Source: Acinetobacter rudis (GTDB lineage: Bacteria; Pseudomonadota; Gammaproteobacteria; Pseudomonadales; Moraxellaceae). From it: DNA of 32,622 bases. The stretch's first letter is position 1, and each line of letters begins with the position of its first letter. Below the pieces are notes generated by a model, which saw nothing but the letters and a program-made list of their open reading frames with translations, ran no database searches and had not been told where the DNA came from. The DNA lies in assembly GCF_031157835.1 (NCBI RefSeq), contig NZ_JAVIDR010000028.1:1-32622 (forward strand). Reading direction: 5' to 3'. Shown here piece by piece: positions 16,121 through 25,306 of the stretch. The translations under genes and the position numbers were made by a program.

Positions 16121-17431
16121 ATGTCCTTGCTACGCCGTTGGTTTGATCCAATTCGATCGCGCTGGTTTTATCAAAAACAAAGTCGCCAAGCGGTGTTACC
16201 CACGGAACAGGGATTGAGTATTTACTTACGTTTAGACGATGTTTATAGCTATTTGGCTGTGCAACAGTTAACTCAATTAGACGAATTATTAAGCCCAGAA
16301 TTAAAACCCCTTACTATTTTTATTTCAAATACTAGTGCAGAACCACCAAATCAGATGAGTGTGGCAGAGTGGCATCAGTATTGTTTGAATGATGCCAAAA
16401 TCTTAGCTAAACAGCATCGTTTTCGCTATGACGAGGAAAAGCCTGAACAACCAACAGCAGAAGCATTAAAGCAGGCTGAAACCATTTTGCGTCATACACC
16501 ACTAACAGGACAAAACTTCTTATATTTACTTGAAGATGTTTTTCATATGTTGTGGCAACAACAGTATGGCAAATTGCGCACTTTATATGTGATGGCGTGT
16601 CAGCATCATAAACCACAAAATCTTCCTGAACGTATTTTTACTGATACACCCGTATTGGCCAGCTATTTTGAGTTTGGTGGCCGCAAGTATCATGCTGTAG
16701 ATGATTTGCTACGTTTAACCCGTCGTTTACGCCAACAAAAACTATTAACTGGCACACCTATTTTTTTGATTAATCATATTGAGTGGCGTGAACATTTATT
16801 GAATGATGCCGAGGAGCTGGCAGAAATTCAGGCGATGCATCCTGAACTTGATTTGTATATTGCCCTTGAAGACCCAATTAGCTGGTTAGTGTTAGCTTAT
16901 ATACGTGAGGAGTTGGCAGACTACTACAATATTCAATTGAATGTTTATCCGCTGAGTTATTGTGGTCGAGATTTATTTGATTGGAGTTTGGCGACACGGT
17001 TATCAAAACGGACAGAAGTCAAATTTACACCATTTTGCCGACCAACCCGTGAGGCAACTTTGGCGATGGCACAGCTCTTTTATAGTGTTGCTGATGATCA
17101 ACGTATTGATACAATGTATCGAATTTTACAAGCTGTTTGGACTGAAGCTAAGGATTTTTCTTATGCAGCTCATGTGCAGAAAATGCAGTATGACTTAGCA
17201 TTAGAACAACTCACGACCATCGATATCCCTGCTCAATTACAGCAAAATGATCAAGCGTGTGATGGCAAACTACAACCCAATCTTCCTGTGCTTGTGTTAA
17301 GGATTGAGGGTGAAGAATATGTCTTTAATAGTTTGTATCGAGTATGGATGATTGAAAGTATTTTCAGTAATGTTCTCGAACAAAAATATAAAGATGATAA
17401 TGATGCTAGCTTTCAAGAAGCAGCTGAGTAA
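16121..17431 (+). CDS. DsbA / 2-hydroxychromene-2-carboxylate isomerase-like protein, tandem thioredoxin folds
   Basis: This 436-aa soluble protein has no signal peptide. Each half opens with a strand typical of DsbA-clade thioredoxin folds: LSIYLRLDDVYSYLAVQQL (about residue 30) and LDLYIALEDPISWLVLAYIREELADYYNI (about residue 245). Both have an acidic residue and Ser where a CxxC would sit, as in HCCA-isomerase relatives. Other landmarks are FEFGGRKYHAVDDLLRLTRRLR and GTPIFLINHIEWREH. No CxxC redox pair is seen, so it is probably not a thiol oxidoreductase. A glutathione-dependent isomerase-like or binding role is possible. ATG 16121 follows GAGGT at a good distance. Its 3' end overlaps the convergent minus-strand gene by 19 bp. 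Confidence 0.7.
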   Translation: MSLLRRWFDPIRSRWFYQKQSRQAVLPTEQGLSIYLRLDDVYSYLAVQQLTQLDELLSPELKPLTIFISNTSAEPPNQMSVAEWHQYCLNDAKILAKQHRFRYDEEKPEQPTAEALKQAETILRHTPLTGQNFLYLLEDVFHMLWQQQYGKLRTLYVMACQHHKPQNLPERIFTDTPVLASYFEFGGRKYHAVDDLLRLTRRLRQQKLLTGTPIFLINHIEWREHLLNDAEELAEIQAMHPELDLYIALEDPISWLVLAYIREELADYYNIQLNVYPLSYCGRDLFDWSLATRLSKRTEVKFTPFCRPTREATLAMAQLFYSVADDQRIDTMYRILQAVWTEAKDFSYAAHVQKMQYDLALEQLTTIDIPAQLQQNDQACDGKLQPNLPVLVLRIEGEEYVFNSLYRVWMIESIFSNVLEQKYKDDNDASFQEAAE

Positions 17432-17937
17432 TTTACCTCAGTAACAAGCCAATTGCGTTTAATCGTAACTGGGGCAAAAGTTGCTTCAGGGTGTATTGAG
17501 ATTGAATGCTGGGTGCAGAAAGGGCGAAGTTCCTCGCCTGTTTTAAGACGAACTTTCCACAGAATACATCCATTTCGCCCACCACTATAATATTGGTGGA
17601 GTACTTGAACTGTTGTTTGTTGTGATGGTGTGAAGGCTAAACTGAGCCATGAGAAATAAAATAAACAAGCACTCATAAATAACCAGATTAAACCAATAAT
17701 GCCTAAACTCGCCCAAAAGTTTTTAAATGTGCTACGCCAACCATTCATATAGAGTAATAGGCCATATATCGAGAGCAGTGTTAAAATTCCAATTGCCCAG
17801 CAGATATATATGGTGTTGAGTGTGTACACATAAGAGAAAGTGAAAAACAAACTCAAGAATAGCCATAATATAAAGAGAAATAACAAACTGAATCCGATTA
17901 TCCAAGGGAGTAGTTGCATAAGTACGGCAAAGGGCAT
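17413..17937 (-). CDS. Inner-membrane protein of unknown function
   Basis: This 174-aa protein has four hydrophobic segments in its first 120 residues: IIGFSLLFLFILWLFLSLFF, NTIYICWAIGILTLLSIYGL, SLGIIGLIWLFMSACLFYF and a preceding linker. A soluble C-terminal domain follows (GGRNGCILWKVRLKTGEEL, ending FAPVTIKRNWLVTEVNY), probably a beta-rich domain outside the membrane. I do not recognise a family. It lies 17 nt downstream of the gene at 17955-19076 on the same strand, so both probably form an operon. Its 3' end overlaps the convergent thioredoxin-fold gene. Confidence 0.75.
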   Translation of the reverse strand: MPFAVLMQLLPWIIGFSLLFLFILWLFLSLFFTFSYVYTLNTIYICWAIGILTLLSIYGLLLYMNGWRSTFKNFWASLGIIGLIWLFMSACLFYFSWLSLAFTPSQQTTVQVLHQYYSGGRNGCILWKVRLKTGEELRPFCTQHSISIHPEATFAPVTIKRNWLVTEVNYSAAS

Positions 17938-17954
17938 TGTCGATTTAACTCAGT

Positions 17955-19076
17955 TTAATGTTCAGTAATTTGGCATTGTTTTTGTTGCTCAGCGTAGAGT
18001 TTTTCATAGTTGGCTAACCAAGTTTGAAATTCTGGCTGGAAGCGAATATTAGCATAGAGTGGGTCGGTATTTTTAAAGTTATGTACAGCCGTTGCATCAT
18101 TACTGTTTGGGTCTAATTGGTTCAGATAAAACATGGTTAAAGTAAATTGTCGGTTTAAGGCATAGTACCCTGCTAAAAATTCTTTTTCACGTTGGCTTAG
18201 GGTTTGTTGTTGATGGCGATAGTTTTCAATGAAACTGTGTTGTTGTTTTAACCATTGTGTTGCTTGTTGAGGGTTATGGATAAACAAGTAACGATAATAT
18301 TTTTGAATAAAAATAATGGTATTACCGAAGTTATCTGGCTCACTTTGTTGTTTCAGTACCTTGAAATAATAAGGTGTAAGTTGGTCAAAACGTTGCTTTT
18401 GTAGCGAGTATGAATTGGCTTGTTGTTGATAGATATCTAACTGATCAAGTAATACATTCAAGTGATGTAATTGAAAACTATCTTCTTCAGGATTATCTTT
18501 TATGAGCTTTGCACTAATGCGTTCTGCCTGGGTTAATAGGGCAAGGCGTTGACTCTGATCACTATTCTTACGATAAAAAACAGATTGCCGTGCGAAGTTT
18601 AAACTATGGTTATAGGCTAGAGTGGGATATTCTTTTTGATAAATCTTACCTGCTTGATAAACCTGATCACTTTGCTGCCAGTAGTTTAGCGATTGTTGGT
18701 AACAATGTTGTTGATCTAATAATTCAGCATAATTAGAAAGTAATGTTGCATAGTTATTAATAAAACTCATTTGATCATAATCATCAACATCTAATTGTTT
18801 GGCCAAAATAGAAAACAGGATGCGTCCTTGTTTTAAATCTTGTTGATAAAGACTTAATGCTGATAACTGCATTTTTTCAGTATAGAGATAATGGAGATGA
18901 TCATTGAAGTCTGAAATTTCAAGCGCTATATCTTGGGGCGGTGGGGCTGACACAAGCACTTGTTGTGGTTTTATATTCTCTAATGAATGACCAGTCTTCC
19001 GTAAAACTGCATGACTCTGATGCGTATAAAATAAAGTCGAGCCGAATAATATCAAAAGTGGCAAATACGATCGCAT
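17955..19076 (-). CDS. Exported Gln-rich helical (TPR-like) protein, function unknown
   Basis: This 373-aa protein has a signal peptide (MRSYLPLLILFGSTLFYTHQ, cleavage near SHA). The rest looks entirely helical, with repeated helix pairs rich in Tyr, Gln and Leu (YAELLDQQHCYQQSLNYWQQ, ERISAKLIKDNPEEDSF, LDQLDIYQQQANSYSLQKQR). That suggests tetratricopeptide-like repeats that bind a partner in the periplasm. No catalytic motif is seen. It heads a two-gene unit with the membrane protein 17 nt downstream. The start ATG (19074-19076) begins the signal peptide directly. Confidence 0.75.
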   Translation of the reverse strand: MRSYLPLLILFGSTLFYTHQSHAVLRKTGHSLENIKPQQVLVSAPPPQDIALEISDFNDHLHYLYTEKMQLSALSLYQQDLKQGRILFSILAKQLDVDDYDQMSFINNYATLLSNYAELLDQQHCYQQSLNYWQQSDQVYQAGKIYQKEYPTLAYNHSLNFARQSVFYRKNSDQSQRLALLTQAERISAKLIKDNPEEDSFQLHHLNVLLDQLDIYQQQANSYSLQKQRFDQLTPYYFKVLKQQSEPDNFGNTIIFIQKYYRYLFIHNPQQATQWLKQQHSFIENYRHQQQTLSQREKEFLAGYYALNRQFTLTMFYLNQLDPNSNDATAVHNFKNTDPLYANIRFQPEFQTWLANYEKLYAEQQKQCQITEH

Positions 19077-19320
19077 ATGAAGTCAGTACTCTAAGCTAAA
19101 AATTATTGCATCATTGCTAAAATATACATGGTCTAACTTTGCCTTAAAAGCTCAGTATTTAAATTAAGCAATATATATCCATTATTTTTTTATTTATTTG
19201 CCATAAAGATTTTTTCTAATTTACAGCCTCAATTTTTACTTGAGGCCTATTCAAAATTTCATGATTTTGCATGAACTGAACATGACCTAGTATCACAGTA
19301 TTCGATTTGTGGAGAGTATG

Positions 19321-20058
19321 ATGCTAGGTTTTATTATGGTTGTATTTACTCTAGCAGGGTTCATCAAAGGAGTGATTGGGTTGGGGCTACCCGCTGTTTC
19401 TATGGGATTATTAACTGTTTTTTTAAGTCCCTATCAGGCAGCAAGTTTATTAATTGTTCCATCTATGTTGACCAATTTTTGGCAACTCTTTGCAGAAGGA
19501 GAAGTCCTTGCATTATTAAAGCGTTTTTGGAGTTTAGTTGTTGGGATTATAGTCGGCTCGATATGGAGTATTTTTCCAACGCTGAGTGATCAGACTTTTC
19601 CTAGTGAGGCCTTACTTGGTGCAATGTTAGCACTGTATGGTCTCTATGGATTAATGGGAAAAAAACTTGCTGATTTATCCGCTTATGAGCGTTATTTATC
19701 ACCTATTGTTGGATACCTAGGAGGGGCTTTAACAGTTGCGACTGGCGTGATCGTGATACCAGTAGTCCCTTATGTTCAGTCCTTACAGCTTAAGCGTGAT
19801 CAGCTGGTACAAACTTTAGGTTTGGCATTTACAGTCTCAACTTGTTGTTTGGCAGTGTTTCTTTATCAAAATCCAGTGGAACAAGCTTTACCTACTCACA
19901 TGATTCTTATGTTGGGGCTTGTCCCTGCTTTATTGGGAATGTGGTTGGGAACCAAGATCCGTTATCGTATTTCTGAAGAAAGGTTTCGCCGTATATTTTT
20001 TATTGGTGTATTTACTCTTGGGAGTTATATGTTATTACATCGGATTTGGTTATTTTAA
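19321..20058 (+). CDS. Sulfite exporter TauE/SafE family permease
   Basis: From the ATG at 19321 the protein is 245 aa. GGAG at 19311-19314 is 6 nt upstream, which favours this start over the GTG at 19309. It has 7-8 hydrophobic helices and the family's glycine-rich first repeat (FIKGVIGLGLPAVSMGLL) and second repeat (YLGGALTVATGVIVIPVVPY). The family exports sulfite, taurine-related or other small anions; the substrate here is unknown. It converges with a LysR gene, overlapping by 4 bp, and that regulator may control it. Confidence 0.88.
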   Translation: MLGFIMVVFTLAGFIKGVIGLGLPAVSMGLLTVFLSPYQAASLLIVPSMLTNFWQLFAEGEVLALLKRFWSLVVGIIVGSIWSIFPTLSDQTFPSEALLGAMLALYGLYGLMGKKLADLSAYERYLSPIVGYLGGALTVATGVIVIPVVPYVQSLQLKRDQLVQTLGLAFTVSTCCLAVFLYQNPVEQALPTHMILMLGLVPALLGMWLGTKIRYRISEERFRRIFFIGVFTLGSYMLLHRIWLF

Positions 20059-20957
20059 TCTAAAGTAAGTTTGCTTTTTTGGGACAGTAAAAATTGAGTG
20101 AGGTGCTGATAGGGGAGGCTCAGTTGCTCAAAGTCTCGTGCAGCAATATGTAATTGACGATTTGCCCAAGCTCCAAGAAGTTCGACACTATGAAAATCAA
20201 ATTGTTGAGCATAACGTAACATCGCACGTTTGGGCATAATGGCTACACCTACACCATCTGCCACAACTTGAGCAATTGCAGAAAAGTTGGGTAGACGTAA
20301 GCGATAGTGTAAATCGAAACCGAGTTGTTTTGCCTGTGTCTCAATGGATTTCTGTAAAGAGTGATAAGGCATCAAGCCAACAAAAGTAAAGTGTAAAGCG
20401 TTGCTGAGCTCAATTTCATTTATGTTGGCTAAGTCATGATTTTTTGGGCAAATTAGCACTAAGGGATCATCACAGAGAATAAAGCTTTGTAATGGTTGCA
20501 GGGCAAAGAAGTTTGAGACAATTCCCAGTTCTGCTTGGCCTTGCTGTAGTGCTGCAATGATGTCAGAACTTTCAGCTTCTTTGAAATCAATTTGTAGCTG
20601 CGGATTCTGATTTAGATATTGTGGGAGCAGTTGGGGTAAATACTCACTTTGAGCAGATGAGTTACACCAAAGACAAATGCGTTGTTGCCCAGTGGAAAAA
20701 TATTGCATGTGTTGTTCTAGACGATAATATTCATTGAGTAGACGTTGAGCATATTCAGCAAATTGTTGTCCAGCTAAATTTAGAGTAACCCCAGTCGCAT
20801 GACGATTAAACAAAGTGACTTGGTAATAAAATTCTAACTTTTTAATCCGTTCACTTGCCGCTTGTAAGGAGATTGCTGACCGTTCAGCACCTTTGGTTAA
20901 ACTTCCTGTTTCGACGATATTTAAGAACAGTGTTAAATCAAAAAAACTTAAACGCAT
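20055..20957 (-). CDS. LysR-type transcriptional regulator
   Basis: This 300-aa protein has an N-terminal winged helix-turn-helix (LNIVETGSLTKGAERSAIS, then LQAASERIKKLEFYYQVTLF) and a C-terminal periplasmic-binding-type effector domain (from about residue 90, LLPQYLNQNPQLQIDFKEAE, GVAIMPKRA). It converges with the TauE/SafE permease gene and overlaps it by 4 bp. It lies downstream of the TonB receptor gene in the same orientation. Candidate targets are either neighbour; neither can be proven here. Confidence 0.92.
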   Translation of the reverse strand: MRLSFFDLTLFLNIVETGSLTKGAERSAISLQAASERIKKLEFYYQVTLFNRHATGVTLNLAGQQFAEYAQRLLNEYYRLEQHMQYFSTGQQRICLWCNSSAQSEYLPQLLPQYLNQNPQLQIDFKEAESSDIIAALQQGQAELGIVSNFFALQPLQSFILCDDPLVLICPKNHDLANINEIELSNALHFTFVGLMPYHSLQKSIETQAKQLGFDLHYRLRLPNFSAIAQVVADGVGVAIMPKRAMLRYAQQFDFHSVELLGAWANRQLHIAARDFEQLSLPYQHLTQFLLSQKSKLTLD

Positions 20958-21068
20958 GGCCTAGTAAATCAATCCAAGAGAACTTTATTCTCATCAGCTT
21001 AGCATTATCTTTACAACACTTTTCTTTAAAATTGTATTTATATCAAGATGGATTTTTAAGGGTGGTGT

Positions 21069-21096
21069 CCTTTATAGACAATAATGTCTATAAAGG
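21069..21096. repeat. 12-bp perfect hairpin between receptor gene and LysR gene
   Basis: CCTTTATAGACA (21069-21080) pairs perfectly with TGTCTATAAAGG (21085-21096) around an ATAA loop. It begins ~32 nt after the receptor stop on the minus strand. Neither side has a T run, so it is a poor intrinsic terminator. It may be a transcript-end stabiliser or an operator. Confidence 0.6.
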
Positions 21097-21127
21097 TACT
21101 CAGAGGTTTGAGATAACTGTCCGTATA

Positions 21128-23317
21128 TTAGAAATAATAATTCATACGAAAGAGATAATTTCGTGGTGTTCCAGGCATAGAGGTTGAGCGCCAGTATTTT
21201 TCATCAGTGAGGTTATTAACGGCAAAGCTCGCACTCCAAGTATTATTTTTATAACCTATTGCTGCATCAATACGCTCAAAGCCAGCAGCTTTTTGGGTAT
21301 TTTCTTTATTGCCATAATAAGAGCCAACATAGGTATAACCCAGTTCAGTATACAAATTATCGAGAGGCAAATAGCGTACAAAAAGATTACCTGTATTCTT
21401 GGAGACATCCTTAAGGCGGTTACCCTCTAAAGCAGGTGTTTCTTTGTCTTCTTTAACCGTTGCATTGGTATAACCATAACCTCCACGAATATATAAATTA
21501 TCTAGCACTTTACCAATAAAGCTTAACTCAATACCTTTGGATTGATGTTCTCCTGCAACTGCAAAATCATCGGGACGATTTTCCGGATCAGGTTTATAGC
21601 GAATATTTTTTTTGCGGATATCATAAACTGAAAGCTGTGTATTTAAGCGTTGATCAAACCAGTCACTTTTTACACCTATTTCATATTGATCGTTATATTG
21701 TGGTTCTGCATTAAAGGCATTTAAATTTGTGTTACTACTGACTGCATTAACGCCCATGCTACCGCCAAAAGGTGAAAAACTTTTGCTATATGAAGCATAA
21801 AAACTTTGATTTTCAGTTGGTTGCCATATAATTCCAGCATTTGGACTAAAGGTATTATCGCTCACTGAGCGACGTTGATCTTGGTCGCCGTCTGCTTTTA
21901 ATTTATTTGTTGTTGTGTTTTCATAATAATCATAACGACCTCCTAGCATGAGTTTAAAATGTTCATTGAAACTAATGAGGTCTTGCATAAATACAGCGTA
22001 GTTTGAGCCTTCATTATAGTTATGCTGATTAATTTTTAACTCACGATCTTGACGGTTGTTAAAGCGTTCACCTGTGGTTGGATTAATAAAACCAACTATT
22101 TTTTCTCCATTTACATAACTATTGGCAAGTATAGGTTCTCTTTCTTCGTATACCCAGTCGGCACCAAACATTATGTTATGTTTTATTTTGCCAGTATAAA
22201 CTTCTCCTTTTAAGTCAAAACTATTAGAAGTTGTTTTGTTTGAGGTTTGTTGCCAATAATAGTTTTGATTTACTGTTCCAGGGTTTTGACAGGCTTTGCC
22301 TACACTATTGATATTATTTTCATTGCAATAGTAACCAGCATAAAAGTGATCAAAGTTTTGGAAGGCTTCGCGATAACTCACCGCCCAATGGAATTTCCAC
22401 TGATTTGATAGGTCATAGTTTAAATCTGACCGCATTACTTCCGAACGGTCATAAATATAATCGCCGTGTTGAGCAAAGCCCATTTTTATCGATGTTCCAG
22501 CAGGAAGTTCTGAAAAATTGGGGCCACGATCAGGAACTCGGTCAATCTTGTCGTAAGTATATTGGGTGGTCCAGGTCAGAGTTTGATCATCATTACGATA
22601 AGTAAAACTTGGCGATATCATTTCTGTTTTAGTGCCAATACCCTGACGGAAACTGTCGCTATCCCCAAGTTCTCCAGTTAATCGAATTGCGAAATTGTCA
22701 TTCACAGCTTGGTTGAAATCAAGTGTAGCGCCAATGTTGTGATATGAACCTGCATATAATCCAACGGAACTTGGAGAATCAAAGTTGGCATACTTACTTA
22801 CCATATTGACAACTCCACCGCCTGCACTACGTCCATAGAGTACAGAAGCAGGCCCTTTTAGTATTTCAATACGCTCAATATTTGCAGTACTACGACGAAT
22901 TTGTCCACTCTCACGGACACCATCACGGTAAATATCACCTAAATCTGAGTCGAATCCGCGCAACATAATCCCATCTTCACGAGTGTCATAAGTTGTGGAT
23001 ACACCCGGTGTACCTTGTAACATCACACTCAGATCATTACTGCCATAAATTTTGTATTTAGATACATCAATCGTATCTACTGTTTGAGGAATATCTTTCT
23101 TATCTAGGCCATTGCGCGTGACATTGGCATTTTTATAGTCCACATAAGTTTTAATCGGATCACCTTCGGCCATCGCTTCAATAACAATGGTAGGTAGTAC
23201 AACTCTCTGATTGTCAATAACTGTTTGCTCTTCAATACTTTCAGCATAGTTGAGTGTTGATGTTGTTGCACTTATCGTTGATAAAAGCAAAGTTAAAGGA
23301 TGTTTGCGGAACTTCAT
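21128..23317 (-). CDS. TonB-dependent catecholate-type siderophore receptor
   Basis: This 729-aa outer-membrane receptor has a signal peptide (MKFRKHPLTLLLSTISATTS), a plug domain (about residues 70-190: PQTVDTIDVSKYKIYGSNDL, GIMLRGFDSD, RIEILKGPASVLYGRSAGGG, VVNMVSKYAN) and a 22-strand beta-barrel ending in YLFRMNYYF with terminal Phe. The barrel contains a Cys pair (YYCNEN / KACQNP) in an extracellular loop, as in Fiu/PiuA-like receptors. It imports ferric siderophores with TonB-ExbBD energy. The exact ligand is unknown. A Fur box lies just upstream, so iron repression is likely. The ATG at 23315-23317 begins the signal peptide. Confidence 0.93.
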   Translation of the reverse strand: MKFRKHPLTLLLSTISATTSTLNYAESIEEQTVIDNQRVVLPTIVIEAMAEGDPIKTYVDYKNANVTRNGLDKKDIPQTVDTIDVSKYKIYGSNDLSVMLQGTPGVSTTYDTREDGIMLRGFDSDLGDIYRDGVRESGQIRRSTANIERIEILKGPASVLYGRSAGGGVVNMVSKYANFDSPSSVGLYAGSYHNIGATLDFNQAVNDNFAIRLTGELGDSDSFRQGIGTKTEMISPSFTYRNDDQTLTWTTQYTYDKIDRVPDRGPNFSELPAGTSIKMGFAQHGDYIYDRSEVMRSDLNYDLSNQWKFHWAVSYREAFQNFDHFYAGYYCNENNINSVGKACQNPGTVNQNYYWQQTSNKTTSNSFDLKGEVYTGKIKHNIMFGADWVYEEREPILANSYVNGEKIVGFINPTTGERFNNRQDRELKINQHNYNEGSNYAVFMQDLISFNEHFKLMLGGRYDYYENTTTNKLKADGDQDQRRSVSDNTFSPNAGIIWQPTENQSFYASYSKSFSPFGGSMGVNAVSSNTNLNAFNAEPQYNDQYEIGVKSDWFDQRLNTQLSVYDIRKKNIRYKPDPENRPDDFAVAGEHQSKGIELSFIGKVLDNLYIRGGYGYTNATVKEDKETPALEGNRLKDVSKNTGNLFVRYLPLDNLYTELGYTYVGSYYGNKENTQKAAGFERIDAAIGYKNNTWSASFAVNNLTDEKYWRSTSMPGTPRNYLFRMNYYF

Positions 23318-23327
23318 GAATGCTATT

Positions 23328-23346
23328 TGTATTGATAATCGTTATC
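23328..23346 (-). promoter_or_regulatory. Fur box upstream of the siderophore receptor
   Basis: The 19 bp contain GATAATCGTTATC and match the Fur consensus GATAATGATAATCATTATC at about 15 of 19 positions. It lies 11 bp before the receptor start codon, fit for repression by Fe2+-Fur. Confidence 0.8.
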
Positions 23347-23445
23347 GTTTATTTTATCAATAAAGAGCAGATGTGCAATATTTTTGTATTACTGTTGTTT
23401 ATTTTTACTTCAAAGTCGGAAATAACATTAAGTAAGATTAGGAAA

Positions 23446-23482
23446 TTAAAAAGTCAGCCTCAACATCCTATTGAGACTGACT
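23446..23482 (-). terminator. Minus-strand terminator in the gap after the LysE gene
   Basis: GTCAG-CTCA (23453-23462) pairs with TGAG-CTGAC (23472-23481) around one mismatch, with TTTTT following on the minus strand. It lies ~200 nt beyond the LysE-family stop. The gap 23347-23685 holds this and the upstream region of the receptor but no supported gene. Confidence 0.55.
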
Positions 23483-23685
23483 CATTATATTGCTTTAAGG
23501 TAGGACGCCAGTCATACCAAGTTTTTGCTCATTATCCAATTATTTATTTTTGATCTTATTAATATGAAAACGCCATGTTCTCTGTAAGGTCAGAATATAA
23601 AATTTTGCATTGTAGACCTAGCAGTAAAAAACATGTTTAGCTGTAATCCACAGCGTATAAATATGTGAATAGAGATATTTCATGG

Positions 23686-24288
23686 TTAAAATAAATGACT
23701 GAACAATAGTGCTAACCCTAATATAATCAATATACTACCGATAATACGATTAATTCGACTTTGTTGTGTCAACAGCTTTTGTCGAATAGTGGGTTGGGAA
23801 AAAACTAAGCCTACCAGTGTAAACCAAAAAAAATGCATTAATGCTATAAACAGGCCATAACCAATGAATACACTGCTAGCATAAGCAATCATTTGTGTAT
23901 AAATACTTATGACAAATAAAGCCGTTTTGGGATTAAGTGCATTGGTAAGGAATCCAGTTTTAAATGCGAGTAGGGGGGACAATTGGGTAAAATGATTTGT
24001 ATCTACTACAGTTGTTTGAATAAAAGTTTTATAACCAATATAGATGAGATAGCTTGCACCGATATAACGAATAATATTTAAAAAAATCGAGCTGTCCTGT
24101 AATGCTAGGTTGAATATGATTAACGCATAACTCACATGAAAGAGTACGCCTAAAGCAATACCTAATGCAGTTAAAATACCTATAGATCGGCCATATAAAT
24201 AACTATTTTTAGTGACGACAGCAAAATCTGCCCCAGGACTAATAACAGCTAAAACTGTGATACAAAGGACTGCAATAAATTCTGGCAT
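23686..24288 (-). CDS. LysE/RhtB family amino-acid exporter
   Basis: This 200-aa inner-membrane protein has about six helices. The family signature is at the N terminus (FIAVLCITVLAVISPGADFAVV, with the PGAD motif), followed by the glycine-rich GILTALGIALGVLFHVSYAL and FKTGFLTNALNPKTALF. LysE/RhtB proteins export amino acids such as lysine, threonine or homoserine; the substrate here is unknown. It is divergent from a LysR gene with 96 bp between the starts, the classic arrangement for regulator and exporter. The start ATG (24286-24288) fits the family. Confidence 0.92.
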   Translation of the reverse strand: MPEFIAVLCITVLAVISPGADFAVVTKNSYLYGRSIGILTALGIALGVLFHVSYALIIFNLALQDSSIFLNIIRYIGASYLIYIGYKTFIQTTVVDTNHFTQLSPLLAFKTGFLTNALNPKTALFVISIYTQMIAYASSVFIGYGLFIALMHFFWFTLVGLVFSQPTIRQKLLTQQSRINRIIGSILIILGLALLFSHLF

Positions 24289-24384
24289 AGTTTTAATGTT
24301 TGAATAAAAAAGACATAATGATTTTGCTTCAATTGTGGAAAATTAAAATTGAATAATTTGCCTATACCTATATGAGTTTTTGGA

Positions 24385-25263
24385 ATGATTGATCACAAAG
24401 TCCCATTAAATTCTCTTAAATTTTTTTATTATGTCGCAGAGTTTGGCAGTGTTAGTTTAGCTGCTGAAAAATTATATTTAACTCAAAGTGCAGTGAGTAA
24501 ACAAATCAAGAGCCTCGAACAAGCTCTTATGTTGCAATTGTTTGATCGTATAAATAAGTCCTTGGTGTTAACAAATGAGGGCCGTATCCTTTATGTGTGC
24601 TGCCAACAGATTTTTGGGCAGCTACAACAATGTCTTGGACAAATTCAACATAGTACTGTGCAAAATAAAGCATTGGTTTTATCTTGTGAACCAACACTTT
24701 CGATGAAATGGCTTATTCCCCGTTTAGCAACAGTTCATCAATTAAATTGGGGGTTTGAAGTGATTCTACAAACAGGTGGTGGCCCTGTAGATTTTAAGGA
24801 ACAGCAAATTGATTTAGCACTAAGACGAAATGATTTTGAATGGGGAACAGAGCTATATAGTGAAAAGTTGGCTGATGAATATATGGTATTAGTACAAGGC
24901 CAACATTCCCAAATAAAAAGAAAATTATTATGGTCGAGTTCAAGACCCCATTTTGACAAGCAATTACGTAAGTATGAAAGTATTACAAAACGAATCCCAC
25001 AGTCTGACTGGATTGCGCTAGAGCATTTTTATTTGTGTATTGAGGGATGCTTAGCTGGGTGGGGAGAAACACTTCTGTCAATTTATATGGTGGAAAAAGA
25101 ATTAACCTATCAAACGCTACAACCAGTTATACCGATATTCTCAGATCATTCAGCCTATTATTTACTGTCAGCTGCAGCATTTGACAGTGATCCTCGTAAA
25201 ATGGTTTTTATGCAGTGGTTGCAACAAGAAATGTTAAAAACGCAGCAGCAGTTCGTCATGTAA
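24385..25263 (+). CDS. LysR-type regulator, probable controller of the LysE exporter
   Basis: This 292-aa protein starts with a GcvA-type N terminus (NSLKFFYYVAEFGSVSLAAEK, LYLTQSAVSKQIKSLEQAL) bearing the helix-turn-helix. The effector domain follows (ALVLSCEPTLSMKWLIPRLA, VDFKEQQIDLALRRNDFEW). It is divergent from the LysE gene with a shared 96-bp promoter region, which suggests it regulates that exporter and itself. The start ATG at 24385 gives the usual short extension before the helix-turn-helix. A terminator follows immediately. Confidence 0.93.
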   Translation: MIDHKVPLNSLKFFYYVAEFGSVSLAAEKLYLTQSAVSKQIKSLEQALMLQLFDRINKSLVLTNEGRILYVCCQQIFGQLQQCLGQIQHSTVQNKALVLSCEPTLSMKWLIPRLATVHQLNWGFEVILQTGGGPVDFKEQQIDLALRRNDFEWGTELYSEKLADEYMVLVQGQHSQIKRKLLWSSSRPHFDKQLRKYESITKRIPQSDWIALEHFYLCIEGCLAGWGETLLSIYMVEKELTYQTLQPVIPIFSDHSAYYLLSAAAFDSDPRKMVFMQWLQQEMLKTQQQFVM

Positions 25264-25290
25264 AAAAAGCCACTTTAAAGTGACTTTTTT
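25264..25290. terminator. Bidirectional terminator between the LysR gene and uraA
   Basis: AAAAAG-CACTTT pairs with AAAGTG-CTTTTTT around one C/A mismatch, with T/A runs on both sides. It is placed between convergent stops. Confidence 0.8.
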
Positions 25291-25306
25291 ATCTTTCATT
25301 GAGCGC

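Noticed and set aside
23320..23553. 77-aa plus-strand frame next to the Fur box
   Set aside because: It starts without a ribosome site, lies across the receptor's promoter and a terminator, and has no family-like sequence.
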